Shown here piece by piece: positions 48,455 to 60,305 of a stretch of DNA of 64,000 nt; the first letter of the stretch is position 1, and each line of letters begins with the position of its first letter. A model generated the notes under the pieces. The model worked only from the letters and a program-made list of their open reading frames with translations, made no database searches and had not been told where the DNA came from. Position numbers and translations under genes: made by a program. Source of the DNA: Allium sativum (Eukaryota; Streptophyta; Magnoliopsida; Asparagales; Amaryllidaceae). The DNA lies in NCBI GenBank assembly GCA_030737875.1, contig CM060924.1:152204197-152268196 (forward strand). Reading direction: 5' to 3'.

Positions 48455-49413
48455 ATGTCTGATCTTAACCTTCCTGAGTGAGTACCCATACCTAGCTGGT
48501 TCCGAAGATACTTGGAAGCTAGGGCCAACGGCGCGGGCCCGACAGACATCCCTCCTCCTCCTCCTCCAGTGGTTGAGGTTCCTCCTCCTCCTCCTCCTGG
48601 TACCTCCTTCGCCAAAATATGCAAAGTCTTTAAAGCAATGGGCGACAAGAACTTCATTGGAACTGAAACCTTCATTGAGGCGCGAAACTGGCTAAAAGAG
48701 ACTGAAGACTTGTTTGTTATTTTAGATATGGAGGATCATGGGAAAGTTCAGTTGGCAGCATGGTTGTTGAAAGAGGAAGCTGCATTTTGGTGGGAAGTCA
48801 CCAACGCTACTAGGCTAATTGAGACTTGGGCAGACTTAGAGAGAGGTTTGGGCTTAAGTTTTTATCATCCGCAGAAGAGAGACTTCAGATGGAGAGGTTC
48901 CTGGCACTCAAGCAAGGAGACTTGTCAGTTAGGGAATACGTGAATAAGTTTAATCAGCTTGCTCGGTTTGCTTTGGACTTAGTCAACACGGCTGAGAAGA
49001 AGGCTCTACGCTTTGCTCGACGATTGAGCGAGCCACTCCACACTATGGCCATGACTCATGTACCCATGGGGGCGACCTTTGAAAGCATGGTGAATATGGC
49101 CCTACTTCATGAAGAAGACGAGAATGGCAAGAAGAAGGTCAAGGCGAATGAGTCTCAAGACAAGAAGGTAGACTCCGAGAATGGAGAGAAGAACAGCAAC
49201 AACAATGACAACAAGTCTCATAAGAAAAGGAAATGCAACTTCTGTGAAATTGATGGGCATATAGTCCAGGACAGTAGGAAGAAGAAGATGAAGATAGGAG
49301 CATGTTTTCAATGTGGTGAAACTGGACACATCAGCAAGAACTGCCCTAAGAAGCAAGGGCAAGGACCGCAAGAAGGACCTTCTAGGGGAACATCTTTAAC
49401 TTCTTTTTCCTAG
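48455..49413 (+). pseudogene. gag: Element C gag, fused to the last codons of pol; broken
   Basis: ATG at 48455 aligns with A's gag start but TGA follows at 48479-48481. The same frame continues from 48482 with a Pro-rich stretch and the capsid domain to about 48836, where one base is missing relative to A; the rest reads in another frame to 49413. The first knuckle has lost its last Cys (CNFCEIDGHIVQDS); the second is intact (CFQCGETGHISKNC). After the knuckles the sequence jumps to the equivalent of A's pol C-terminal codons (TSL...stop), so the pol deletion was in frame. It once could have made a gag protein; it cannot now without repair. Confidence 0.85.
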
Positions 49414-49944
49414 ATACTCTGTTTTATCTTGTATATCCTTTCGATCCTGTCTTGAGAACCTTAGGTAGAATCCTATGAATGTAAACATGTATTTTAAACA
49501 TGTTATGGTTGATGTTTGCGAATGGTTGCAAGTGATTGCTCGTGGTTGCATAACACACATTAGGCACTAGATCGGCTCAGACACATTTTCATATTGCATA
49601 TGCATGAGTGTTTATACTTATTTATGGATGAAATTGAATGTGTTGTCGTATGAATGTTGCATATGGATGAATGTTTGTGCACACATATTGTGCTTACGTG
49701 ACTAGGATTATTTGCATACATGTTGGATTCATGACACTAAACATATTTTGCATTAGAAAGATCAATCAGGCCTGATCATTTGCATTAGACAAGGAACATA
49801 TACACACACTTTTTGCATATGTTCATACATCATTAGAAATCTCTTAAGGATGATGAATGCCTGTGATTGATGATTGAGTAGATGGATGATTGGATGGTAG
49901 GACACATTCTTCTTAACTTGAAGATTTCAGGGATGAAATCCTTT
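49414..49944 (+). other. Conserved non-coding 3' region of element C
   Basis: Aligns with A 7252-7782 over its length, including GGCACTAGATCG and CACACACTTTTTGCATATG; no ORF. The pre-PPT hairpin GATTTC-AGGGAT-GAAATC is at 49923-49940. Confidence 0.8.
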
Positions 49945-49957
49945 AAGGAGGGGAGAA
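49945..49957 (+). other. Polypurine tract of element C
   Basis: AAGGAGGGGAGAA, identical to A's, abutting the 3' LTR. Confidence 0.93.
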
Positions 49958-52705
49958 TGTAACAACCCGAATTTTTATAACATGTTAAAACAAGAAAACA
50001 AGGAAGAATTAAATTGTAAAATAAGTATCATGGGAAAGGGGTTGTGCCATTGCGTTCTTCTCGTAATTCTGCATGAAATCGAGTCCGAGTTTTCGAAAAT
50101 CGGAGTCCGTATGACCAAGTTATGGCTCCCCAAAGTTTCAGAAATTTTCAGAATTCAAAACAGTTCGGATTTCAAGTTCAAATTCGAATTTCAAACCCAG
50201 GCAGACTGGGCAGAAAAAATCCCGCCCAGACCAGGTCGATTGGGGAGCCGACTGGGCCGTCGACACCCCCAGACCAGGTCGACTGCGCAGTCGACTTTGG
50301 TGTCGACCTGGTCCCCGAGACTGTTTTTGGGTCAGATGTTTCTGGTCTTGTTGCCTGTCCAGGTTCAGCTCCCTAAACCCTATATATATACAGCCCCTGA
50401 CACTAGACTCTCTAACACATTCTTATCTGATCTTATGCTGCTAAAGTTTTGACTAGAAGATAGAGAACAAGGAGGCTATTCAAGACTTCGTTAGAGCTTT
50501 GCAAGTTTGGGGATTTCTAGAGATTCTTCTATGCTTCTTTTGCTTTCTAATTCTCTAGACCACGATCTGTAAGCCCAGTTACTCTTAGATCTAAACTGTA
50601 AATTTAATAATGGACATGTATAAAATTAAATTGAACCTAAACATGATAACTACCGTTGATCTATTCTTGTATATCTTTGATCTATGACTATCCCTTTTAG
50701 ATCTATTTCTTTGGACCTAGTTCTGTACACCCTAGATCTATTCATGTAAATCTTTGACTTGTAGGAATATTGTTTGAACTTGATTTGGGGCATATTCATG
50801 TTTAAACCTAAGACCCCTCATGACCTTTATCTTGACATGCCTGTGATGTTGAAACCATTATTATTCACATATTGGGTTTATTATCTTATGTCACCCATTG
50901 TCATGTCTATCACCTTATTTTGCCAAGTTTGTTATGTGAGACCCTATTTCATATGCCTGAAATGTTATAATCATCATGCTTAACTTGCGAACACCTTTGC
51001 CATCCTATAACTATCCTTCTTGTGTTATTCCCTATTTTGACATGTTGTATTTATGCGAATTCACGTACGTTGGGATACGTTTTGGGTAGATTAGGAAAAC
51101 TTAAATTGGCTATGATATTGACACGAAACATGACATTGAAACGTGACATGAAATTATGCTAGAAATATAAATTTGGGACATGACACTTAGATAACTTGAA
51201 CGTGGCCAACTCGAGGTTGGGTTGAGTTTGCAGTATAAATCTGCCTGGAACCGCCCGACGAATCCAATAATTGCAAACAATAGGACCCAATTTTTGTAGT
51301 TGGTCATATCACACTCAAAACCCGAGGTTAGACTAGGTTATGGTGTAAAGCTGCCCGGACCCGCCCGGCACATCCAGTAACCATAACCAAGTCTAATGTG
51401 AGAGGTTAGGGGTGCACTAAGTAAATGAATGCCACAGGATAGGGTTAAGTCATGGACCACTTGAATATACTTAATCAATTTGACACGTTGATTTGATAGG
51501 GTTAAGTCATGAATCGCTTGAACACACTTAACCAACTTGACACATGATTCGTAGGACTAAGTCTTGAACTAGAACGACACACTTAGTCAATTTGACATGA
51601 CACGTAGATGGGGTTAAGTCTCGATTTTAAATGACAACTTAACCTGCTGGACGAAACCCTAGTTACGAGGTCCTTTTCAGCAGTAACCCACTAGATGTGT
51701 CATGGTACCCTGGGACTAGACAGGGTGGGGCACGACTGCTGGGCTAATTGTAAGCGACCAGAACGACGGCTGAGTTGGTGCGCCATTGTAGGTTCAGGCG
51801 GACTAGGGTCGTGCACTTAGTCCGGAGTTGAAAAAGTAGGGATTGGGCATCAGTAGGATCATCTGTGCATTCTTGATTCGTGTCGGTGGTTGGCACCCTA
51901 GGGCTTGATACACCCTATGGTGGACATAGCACAGGTGACTACATTCGTGATAGGGCCATATGACACAGACACACGATGAGCTAGACTTGTAGGGAGCCGA
52001 TCGATTAGATCGTACCGTTGGACCCCGAATTGGGTCACTTCACGATATTGGGCCAAAGGATTATTTCTTGATTTATAGTTGACACGGGATTAGTATACCA
52101 GTATAGTTGGTACGACGAATCTTGAATACGCAATGTTGGACTTAAGTTATCTTGTTAGCTGAGTTATCATGCCAGACTTATCATCATTCCTATGTTTAAT
52201 TCCAGTTTATTCATGTCTTGTTAACTTTACTAGTTTCAATTCTGATAGTCACTAAGGCTTACCAGTCTTTTTGACTGACCCGTTTTCTTTTCACCTCTTT
52301 GTCTTTCGTTCCCTCCCCCCCACAGGTTCTCAGGGAGGAAACTCTAGCTCTTAGCTTGGACTTTGCTTGCATTCTGACAGCTCATGTACGGTTTGGTCTT
52401 GAGCTATGCTATGGCGGCACTCTTGCTATTTTGGGGAATAATGATTTACTTATGTTATTTTAAGTATTTTCTTCTTTAGAATTTTAATGTATTGGAATAA
52501 TATCTTAAGCACATTTGATGTAAGAGGTTTTGACTCTATTTTTCAGTAATGAGATTCGGTTTTTAAATTTATATCCGCTGGTTTATATACACTATTTTAT
52601 CTATGTTCTGTCTTGTGTTATCTCTGTGCCTGTTTACTAGATAATACCCCTCCAAAACTAGGGCATTCCCTTTGTGAGGGACCCTAGCGGAGGTGGGGTG
52701 TTACA
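49958..52705 (+). repeat. 3' LTR of element C
   Basis: 2748 bp, same features as the 5' copy. Hairpin modules at 51211-51300 and 51321-51407; module 1 here reads TTGGGT/ACCCAA where the 5' copy has a mismatch. Confidence 0.95.
51211..51407 (+). other. Hairpin doublet of element C (3' LTR)
   Basis: Second copy of the modules at 46776-46972 with compensating and non-compensating changes; module 2 stems remain perfect. Confidence 0.8.
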
Positions 52706-52710
52706 CAAAT
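52706..52710. repeat. Target-site duplication of element C, right copy (CAAAT)
   Basis: Matches 45526-45530. Confidence 0.92.
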
Positions 52711-53687
52711 CGCGATTTTAGGCCAAGGTACGAAATTGACCAAGGTTCATGAAAAGAAAATAAATTGGGGGAGATAGAAATTGAATAAAAATGAGATCAG
52801 GGGAAAACATCATCATAGGCATGAATATTACAACTTGATGATAATGTCATTACGAATCAAGAAAACTTCTGAATAGATCATAAACTTGTCATGGGCATAA
52901 AGATAGACAAGTCTCAAAACTCAAGATTCAAGGAGCAACAGAAATAGATCAGAATCGATAAACATACTTAAATCGAATTCCAATTTATTCCATGGCCACA
53001 TCATAATTAATATTTGGATCTGAAAATAATTAGAACTTACATAGCATGGCTAATGAATTAAGAACTGAATTTGTTGTAGAAATGTTGCGGTGTTGCTGAT
53101 TTATTGTTTGAATCATTGTTGAAGCTTTGTTCTTTGAATTGATTTGAGTTTGAATGCTTGTACTTTGATTTGGAGGCGGCGGCCATGGCTCAAGAGAGAT
53201 TCCAGCAGCATTTCGGTGTCATATGAATTATTGTATGAATTAGTTTAGGCCTTAGTATGTTTTATATAGGTGTAGGAACTAGTTTAGGCCCTAGGATAAA
53301 CCCTAGAACTGATCCGAACCATCCAAATTCGTCACAGGCCCAAGAACAGACTCAGCCAGCCAACCAGAACGAACTAGGTTTGGACTCAGAAATGAGGGGG
53401 GAGGGTCGACACTATGGTCGACACTAGGGTCGACCTGGTCTTAGGGAGGTTGACACTATGGTCGACCCTAGGGTCGACCTGGGTCTGGGCTGTTTGAAAT
53501 TTCATGGAACTTCCGAAGGCCATAACTCTTTCATCCGAACTCCGATTTTCGAAAACTCGAACTCTATTCCACGCAGAATTTCAAGATGAACGCAACGGCG
53601 CAGCCCGTTTCCCATGATTCTTATTTTAAGATTTAATTCTGCCTTGATTTATGATTTTAATATGTTATTAAAATTCGGGTTGTTACA
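52711..53687 (-). repeat. 3' LTR of element D, second part (promoter end)
   Basis: Continues D's LTR after C and ends GGGTTGTTACA at 53687. On the minus strand: GTCGAC at 53405, 53417, 53429, 53461 and 53473; TATA CCTATATAAA (53261-53270); ATGGCCGCCGCC near 53175-53186; donor TAT|GTAAGT at 53040. C is inserted inside the predicted intron. Confidence 0.88.
53174..53270 (-). promoter_or_regulatory. TATA box and CCATGGCCGCCGCC leader motif of D
   Basis: TATA at 53261-53270; GCC-rich ATG motif about 75 bp downstream. The ATG precedes the GCC repeats here, in contrast to the old LTRs. Confidence 0.5.
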
Positions 53688-53700
53688 TTCTCTCCTCCTT
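53688..53700 (-). other. Polypurine tract of element D
   Basis: Minus strand AAGGAGGAGAGAA next to the LTR; hairpin GATTTC-GGGGAT-GAAATC at 53704-53721 lies upstream on that strand. Confidence 0.9.
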
Positions 53701-54639
53701 AAAGGATTTCATCCCCGAAATCTTCAAGTTAAGAATAATGTGTCCTACCATCCATCATCCATCTACTCAAAACATCATCCACAAGCAAATATTGTCCTTT
53801 AAAAGATCTCTAATGCTATATGAACATATGCAGAAAGTGTGTGAATATGTTCCTTATCTAATGCAAATGATCAGGCCTGATTGATCTTCTAGAAGCAAAA
53901 TATGTTTAGTGCCATGAGTCCAACATGTATGCAAATAGTCCTAGTCACATAAACACTATATGTGTGCACAAACATCCATCCATATGCAACATTCACATGA
54001 TAACACATTCAATTTCATCCACAAACAAGTATAAACACTCATGCATATGCAATATGAAAGGTGACGGAGCCGATCTAGTGCCTAATGTGTTTAATTGCAT
54101 CCACGAGCAACCACTTGCAACCATCAATCATAACATGTCTCAAACACATGTTTACACCCAATTGTTCCTATCCAAAGATATAGTCGAATGATAGAAGCAA
54201 GTAAAAACTTTGTGCCCATTAGGCAATGTCAAAAATGGAAATCTACGCCACATATATCCTGATTAGGAGAAGAACTCCCTAAGCATCAGCCCCGAAGACC
54301 GAAATCAACATCAGGCTGACATCCAAAGAATTACTCAACCCAACCAATATATATATGTTTCTAGGAAACTAAGCATGATGGACTCCTTTTAGGTCACAAG
54401 AAATCCCTTCCTAAAACTAACCCATATCCTATAAAACCAAAAAAGTTTAGTCAACCCAACGAACATCCTCAAGCCCCAACATGTGTTACTAACAGATGAG
54501 TCATACTCCCTATGGGGTTTGCAACAGAAATTGGATTGAGAATAGGACCAAGAGGATATACACAAAAGATAGCATGTCAGTAAGCTCTACAGGAAAAGAT
54601 GGATCAAGGATATATTCTTAAAAAGAGATATGATGCGCG

Positions 54640-56040
54640 AATCTAGTCTTCAATCTTCTGAGTTGCATTCTCTTGAGCTTAACTCCATTGTGCTTTGACC
54701 GTCTTTAACTTTACAATTTCGTAGCTTCTCAATTCTTGTTCCCAAAATATGAGTTGGAACTCATTTCACTGTTGCCTCTCGTTCCACTTTCACTTATTCT
54801 CCTTCTAGTATACTCGGCTCAAACATAACTGCGTACTCATGGTTTCATGCAAGCTCTCCAAAATTCACTAGTGAATCTTGGATCTCGTACACTTACTATC
54901 AAGTATTCCACGCAGAAGAACTATCTCTTGGAAATAAATAGATGTCAACCATGTTGCCAAATGTACTTACTAAGGTGATTCTCTACAACTCATGCATAAG
55001 CGAAATGACCCATCCGCCTTAGTGGCAAACACTACTCGAGTGGATTACAAATTACCAATAAATGTGTCAAGAGATTCTAGGTAACTAATCATGATAGAAC
55101 CCTAAAGGTTACACGCGACTTCGAGGGTATTACCAAGGCAAGTCAAAAGTCTAACTACCCTCTTTTCAAAACCGAGAATGTCACCCTTACTGGATAACCA
55201 CTCCATTGCTAGAATCAACCCATAGCCCAAAACATAAACAATACTTCTAAACTCAACACTTAGCATAGACATTCTCAAATCCAAACAAGTCATGAATAAA
55301 TGAGCCGATTCCCCAACAGGATTTTGGGACGAAAATGGGATCTTCTAATACGCTAGTATTAAGGTGCAGAGACTCAACTATCGAAGCAGAATTAAAACGA
55401 TGCGATGTACAAAAACGAAGTTCTAGGGGGATGATAGAAAAGAAAAGCTAAACCTTTAACAGAAACGTTACCACCTCTCTTAGGTACGCTAGTAGTGAGA
55501 GCATACAATTGCCCTCTCGACGATCTTGTCCTTTGCCCTTGTCCTTGTCCTATAATACTTAACTACACGTCCCTTCTTACCATACTAAAGATACTCTCTC
55601 TTGTCATGGGTTTTACTATTCTTTCACTTTGGCCTCTTTCCTTTCAACTTTTTCCTCTTGCATGGATTAAGCATTTCACCAAGTTTCTCATCCTTAGGCT
55701 TGTGTTCCTTATGTTCTTACTATCCTTGTATAGCTTATTGATAAGTTTTCTCGGAAGCTACCTCCATCGCACGGCAACTCTACAAAGCTTGAAGTAAGAT
55801 TAGACGCAGATGGGACTACTGCGGCTACAGATGGAGGTTGGGCACTTCTTTGCCCTCCGACATATGTCGGATGCCTTCGAAACTATGGTGAAAAGAGAGA
55901 GGAGAGATTTCAAGAGAGAATCAAAAGATAGTGCATATGGCTTTGGGGAATATGCCTTTTTATCAAAACAAAATTTTCATGAAAATTTTCTTCTTTGTAA
56001 ATGTTTTGAAAACTAGTTCAGAAGGGTTTTGAAAACTTTT
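54640..56040 (-). pseudogene. Element D gag-pol remnants
   Basis: Reading the minus strand: gag leader and start (about 55850-56040), gag C-terminal scraps (about 55490-55700), protease (55102-55330, with GYGLILAMEWLSSKG matching A), RT start (about 54965-55045, [12 protein letters not shown]), integrase core scrap (about 54820-54910, DPRFTSEFWRA) and chromodomain scrap (about 54640-54790, ILGTRIEKLRN). RT catalytic core and RNase H are gone, and stops and shifts are frequent. Fragment order follows A, so the losses are internal deletions in an old copy. Confidence 0.75.
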
Positions 56041-56060
56041 GCACAGTCTGGTAATCTTCT

Positions 56061-56072
56061 GCTCTGATACCA
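56061..56072 (-). other. Primer binding site of element D (tRNA-iMet)
   Basis: Plus-strand GCTCTGATACCA, two bases from the LTR that starts at 56075. Confidence 0.93.
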
Positions 56073-56074
56073 AA

Positions 56075-58226
56075 TGTAACACGCCACTTCCGTTATGGTC
56101 ACTCACAAAGGGAATGCCTTAACTTCAATGGAGCATTATGGATACAGGAACAGAAATATTACAAGACAGACATATATAAAATAGTGGAACGTAAAGTAGA
56201 AGTACTTCAAATCATTTATTAAATAGAATTGTTTACAATAAAAGCACATCAACTTCCGATACCCAAATACATAGCTAAAATACCTGTCTTGCTCAAAAAC
56301 AAAGAAGCATAAAAATAAATTATAGTATTCCCCAATAAAGAAAAGTAAGCCATAGCCAAGAGCAATCCAAGCCTTCATGAAATAGCCTTGGATCTTGGTA
56401 AGATCCGAACTAAGCTGTAATCCCACCATGTGAACCTGAGGAGGGGGGAACGGAAGAAAAAGAGGCAAAACAAAACGGGTCAGTCATAAAGACTGAGTAA
56501 GTCCTAGTGACTTTCAGCATAAAAACAGGTAAAGATAATATGGCATGAATAAACTGAAAGTAAACATAAGCATGATGACAAGATAAGCTACAGGCACGAT
56601 AAATCAAGTATAACATCCCATAATTCCTATCAAGTATCACATCGCATGGTTTCTATCAAGAATAACATCGCAAGGTTTTCAAGCTTCAAAATTAAAATGA
56701 TATATATTTGCTCTTCACCACCTAACTAGTGTCCTAACTAGTCATTTATATCAAATGCTAATATTGCAATGCGATCCCAATCACCGCAGTTGTGGTAGCC
56801 TTCAGGTATACATCTAGTATGAGCATTCCACCTCAATCAGCCCAATTACCATGAAGATGTTAGATGTACTCTTACTACCCTATCGATCGGCTCCTTACTC
56901 GTATAACCACATGTGTCTTACGGCCCGAAAGATTTTAGCTACCTATGCTGGTCCCACCATGGGGTGTATCAAGTCCCATGGTGGCGGCCCGACACAATCT
57001 AGAATGCACAGGTATACTTCTGGCGCCCAGTGCCTAATTTTTCAGCGCCGGAGTGTGTGCACGCCCGCACCCCGTTAGAACCTACACTGCTACACCACCA
57101 CCGTTGATTTGACCGCTTACAATCAGCCCAATAATCGTGCCCCACCCTGCCTAGTTTCAGGGTATCCTGATACACCTTATTGGGTTACTGCTGAAAAGGG
57201 TCCCCGTTACTAGGGTTTCCTGATGGTTAAGTGTGTGGGCCTACATTTACTGATATTACCTACCAACCCTGACATGTATTTAATGGTTAAGTGTGTGTGG
57301 GCCTATACTTACTAATATTACCCACCAACCCGATATGTACTTAACCCTTCTACTGATTCAAGCACGTGTATTTAATGGTTAAGTGTTTCTTATTAACTTG
57401 ACCTTTCTCAGTATTCATGTTGGATTGGTTAAGTGTGATCTGTTGTTTTACTTAACCCCACCGCGTGTCCTGTTATACCGGTTAGGTGTTACCTTCACGT
57501 GTTTACTTAACCCTACCGCAAGTCTGGTTATACCGGCTAAGTGTTCTTCCCTTGTGTTAACTTAACCCCACCGCATGTCATGTCATATTGGTTAAGTGTA
57601 TGTTGACTTAGCCCACCTACTTATCATGTTGTGACAGTTAAATGTTACCCTCAGTTGTTACTTAACCTTACCACACATCACATTACATTAGTTAAGTGCA
57701 TGTTAACTTAACCCTAACTACTAGTCATATTATAATGGTTAAGTGTTTTTACTTAACCGCAACCACTTGTCTAATTAACCCGTTGTATTAGTTAAGTGTT
57801 CTCACTTTACTTAACCCAACCCACGTATCAAATTAACGTGTTATATTGGTTAAGTGTTCTCTATTTACTTAACCCCACCTGCCTGTCTGATTAACACGTT
57901 TTCTTGGTTAAACTTTCTTAGTTTACTTAACCCTACCCCCTGGTCTAATTACCATGTTATGTTGGTTAAGTATTACTATTTGTATTCCCACATGTCACCC
58001 ACGTGTCACCCACTTAAACCCCATGTCCCACCACATGTTTTTCTTTGGTTAAGTGTTACTTAATTTATTACTATCGCACCCATGTAGGACCTCTCACATT
58101 AGGCCACCCTTTTGTGGTTGCTGGATTTGCCGGGCAGGTCCGGGCAGTCTTACCCCACAAACGGGCCTAACCACGTGTCCATACAGTTGTCACGCATTTA
58201 ATTTGGGCCTATGACCTCTCACATTG
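56075..58226 (-). repeat. 5' LTR of element D, part before the E insertion
   Basis: Starts TGTAACACGCC and parallels 42359-44540. Contains a candidate acceptor (56436), the GGTTAAGT array (57200-58015), one whole hairpin module (58089-58178) and the first bases of a second (58209-58226), cut by E. Confidence 0.88.
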
Positions 58227-58764
58227 TGTAACGACCCGTGTTTTTGGCCGTCAAGTATTTAATTTATTATTTTAAATATTTTATTTGGAATATTAAAGAA
58301 TTTTAATATTTAATTCGTTAATTAAAACGATGTTTAAGCGTTATATATTTATATAATTATAAAACGAGCTCGAAATGTCGCGGTAGTTCGAAATTTTCGA
58401 TTTGAACTTTAACTAAGTATACAGGATTCGATATAAGTCGGATTTCTGTGAAAAGAGGGACGTTGGAACCGTATTGATGATAGTTTTCATATGAAAGTGA
58501 AAATTTCATATTTCGTATTATAATTTGTTAGTTATGCTAAATCAAATTTTAAAATAGTCGTTGTGAAATCATTTTTAAATTATAACGATTTATTTTAAAT
58601 ACAAAAGGATTTTATATAAATGGAATACCATTTAAAAGCAGAGATTTAACTGTTGAGTTTTGAACTCTATACTAACTGAAATTTGGAAATGATGTTAATC
58701 TATTTTCATTAATTTAGCTATTTGAATTTAATTTTTGTTGTGTTAAGATTTTATAAGTTTTAAC
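58227..58764 (+). repeat. Element E: LTR start of the B superfamily, plus orientation
   Basis: TGTAACGACCCG, then AT-rich sequence with TGTCGCGGTAGTTCGAAATTT, matching the equivalent block in B and in 38898-41145. Inserted in D's right LTR with probable target CATTG (58222-58226). Interrupted at about 58765; the rest is not seen. Confidence 0.65.
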
Positions 58765-60305
58765 TGATAGACCAAAACAAAGCTTGGGTACAACAAAAAC
58801 ATGGAGCATATTTTTCAATACAATTTTTCTCTACATAGAGGTATGTTTGTATATATATATATATATATATATAGATATTACTATCAACGATTCACTTGGT
58901 TCGGCAAACGTATGGAACTTGAATACACAGCATATTTGTTGACCAAACAAACAAAGTCTAAGTAAAACATATAAAAAGAAATAAGGACAACTGGGTTTGA
59001 ATAAGGATGGGAACCTTTACAATAATATATATATATATATCAAGACATACAAAATAAAAATGTAAATGTTCATTACAAAGGAAGATTACATTTAAACAAG
59101 AATGTATTTGTACATCAAGTTCCACAGAGTATGAACAGGAAGTAAAAATAGAAAATGAACACCTAACAAGAATCAAATATCTTTATTTACATGTCAAAAT
59201 CTTTACAAAGAACATGACGTCCACAAAGTTTCACCATATTTTCTTCGAATAAAACGAAGATAGCCAAAATGATTGGCTGTAGAACCCTCATGGCACCACA
59301 TATTTTTTTTTGGTGAGTGATCGACGCTAATCTATGAATTAGAAAAGCGCGACATTTGTAATAAATTCTGCAAGCATACAGGTGTGTAGCATACAGGTCG
59401 AACACAGGGAGGAAAGTTAAATTTTATTATTTATATGTTTCGTGGGCGTGTTAGACGAACTTTGGAGGTTGATTTTGAAAATAAAACAAAACAAAATTAA
59501 AACTGTGATTTGATTCAGAACAGATCTAAATGAACCGACGATCAGATCACAATTTCAATGGAAAAGAAATAAAACTATGAATTAGATTTGAATCTAATCA
59601 AATCCAATTTGACCTAAGAAAATAATAAAAGCAGAAATTGAAATTGCAGAAATTGAAATAACAACAAGAATTAAAATTAGGATTTCCGCTGAATCTAATC
59701 AGACGGTAAATCACTAATGCAAATGAGTGCAAAATACAAATAGTGTTCTACCGAATCTAATCGTATAGACAACACTAGTTGCTAAGAAAACAAAAAAATG
59801 CAGAAAATAAAAGAGAAAGAAGAACTTTTATTAGAACAATGGAATAAGAGATGAGATAGGATGGTGGCTACAATGCCATTACAAGGGTATATATAGAGTA
59901 GATAGCCAAACCCTAACCCTAACCCTAATGGTAAATGGGCCTGGTCATTACATCACTAATTAGTTTACAATGAGGAACATAAACGGGCCTTTGATAATTA
60001 AAGCAAATTTGGGCCTTTTCTCTTTTCCTCTTGTTTCCTTGACACTTCTTCATTGATTTGTGATGTGCAAAGCCTTGTCATCAATCTTTTTCTTGTCCAA
60101 CAACAACTAGATGTGATATCTTCATCTACAATTCTTCAAAATGCAAATACACAGCAAACTGAACTCTATTTCTCTACATTTCTGGTTGCATGCGGGCTGG
60201 GTTGGAATATCTGTAAAAGTAACAAAACAATACCCAAGTAATATTTATTTATATACAAAAGATAAGATATAAGAGCATAAAATAAACACATTTCTATGTC
60301 AATCA
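58765..60305 (-). repeat. Probable 3' LTR of element F
   Basis: Ends TGATAGACC (58765) and, on the minus strand, TGATTGACA (from 60305), an imperfect inverted repeat. A purine tract AAGTGTGGGGG lies just outside at 60309-60320. A minus-strand TATA (59886-59897) sits about 410 bp in, with telomere-like CCCTAA units upstream of it. (TA)n runs at 58850-58873 and 59025-59040. Boundaries are inferred because the other LTR is outside. Confidence 0.45.
59886..59897 (-). promoter_or_regulatory. TATA box of probable element F LTR
   Basis: Minus strand CTCTATATATAC; three CCCTAA units (59911-59928) lie just upstream, telobox-like. Confidence 0.5.

Larger units (their letters stand above)
45531..52705 (+). 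mobile_element. Element C: gag-only Tekay relative (7.2 kb) inserted in D's LTR
   Basis: LTRs of 2736 and 2748 bp, PBS, PPT and CAAAT duplication are all present, but the internal region is only 1691 bp and holds gag alone. Compared with A, everything from the end of the knuckles to the last codons of pol is missing. The LTRs differ by a few percent, so it is older than A and B but younger than D, which it interrupts. Such elements depend on a relative for pol functions. Confidence 0.93.
42359..58226 (-). mobile_element. Element D: decayed Tekay-like retrotransposon, minus strand, interrupted by C and E
   Basis: Left LTR 42359-45530 plus 52711-53687 (about 4.15 kb without C), internal region 53688-56074, right LTR from 56075 to the E insertion at 58226. 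PBS at the right and PPT at the left fix the minus orientation. Internal coding is reduced to fragments of gag, protease, RT start, integrase core and chromodomain in A's order. The remaining right LTR should lie beyond the window. Confidence 0.85.

Noticed and set aside
49102..49371. Hydrophobic minus-strand frame resembling a membrane protein
   Set aside because: Shadow of the Lys/Asn-rich gag tail of element C on the other strand.
59911..59928. Interstitial telomere
   Set aside because: Only three CCCTAA units (not the CCCTAAA plant repeat), in a promoter position.
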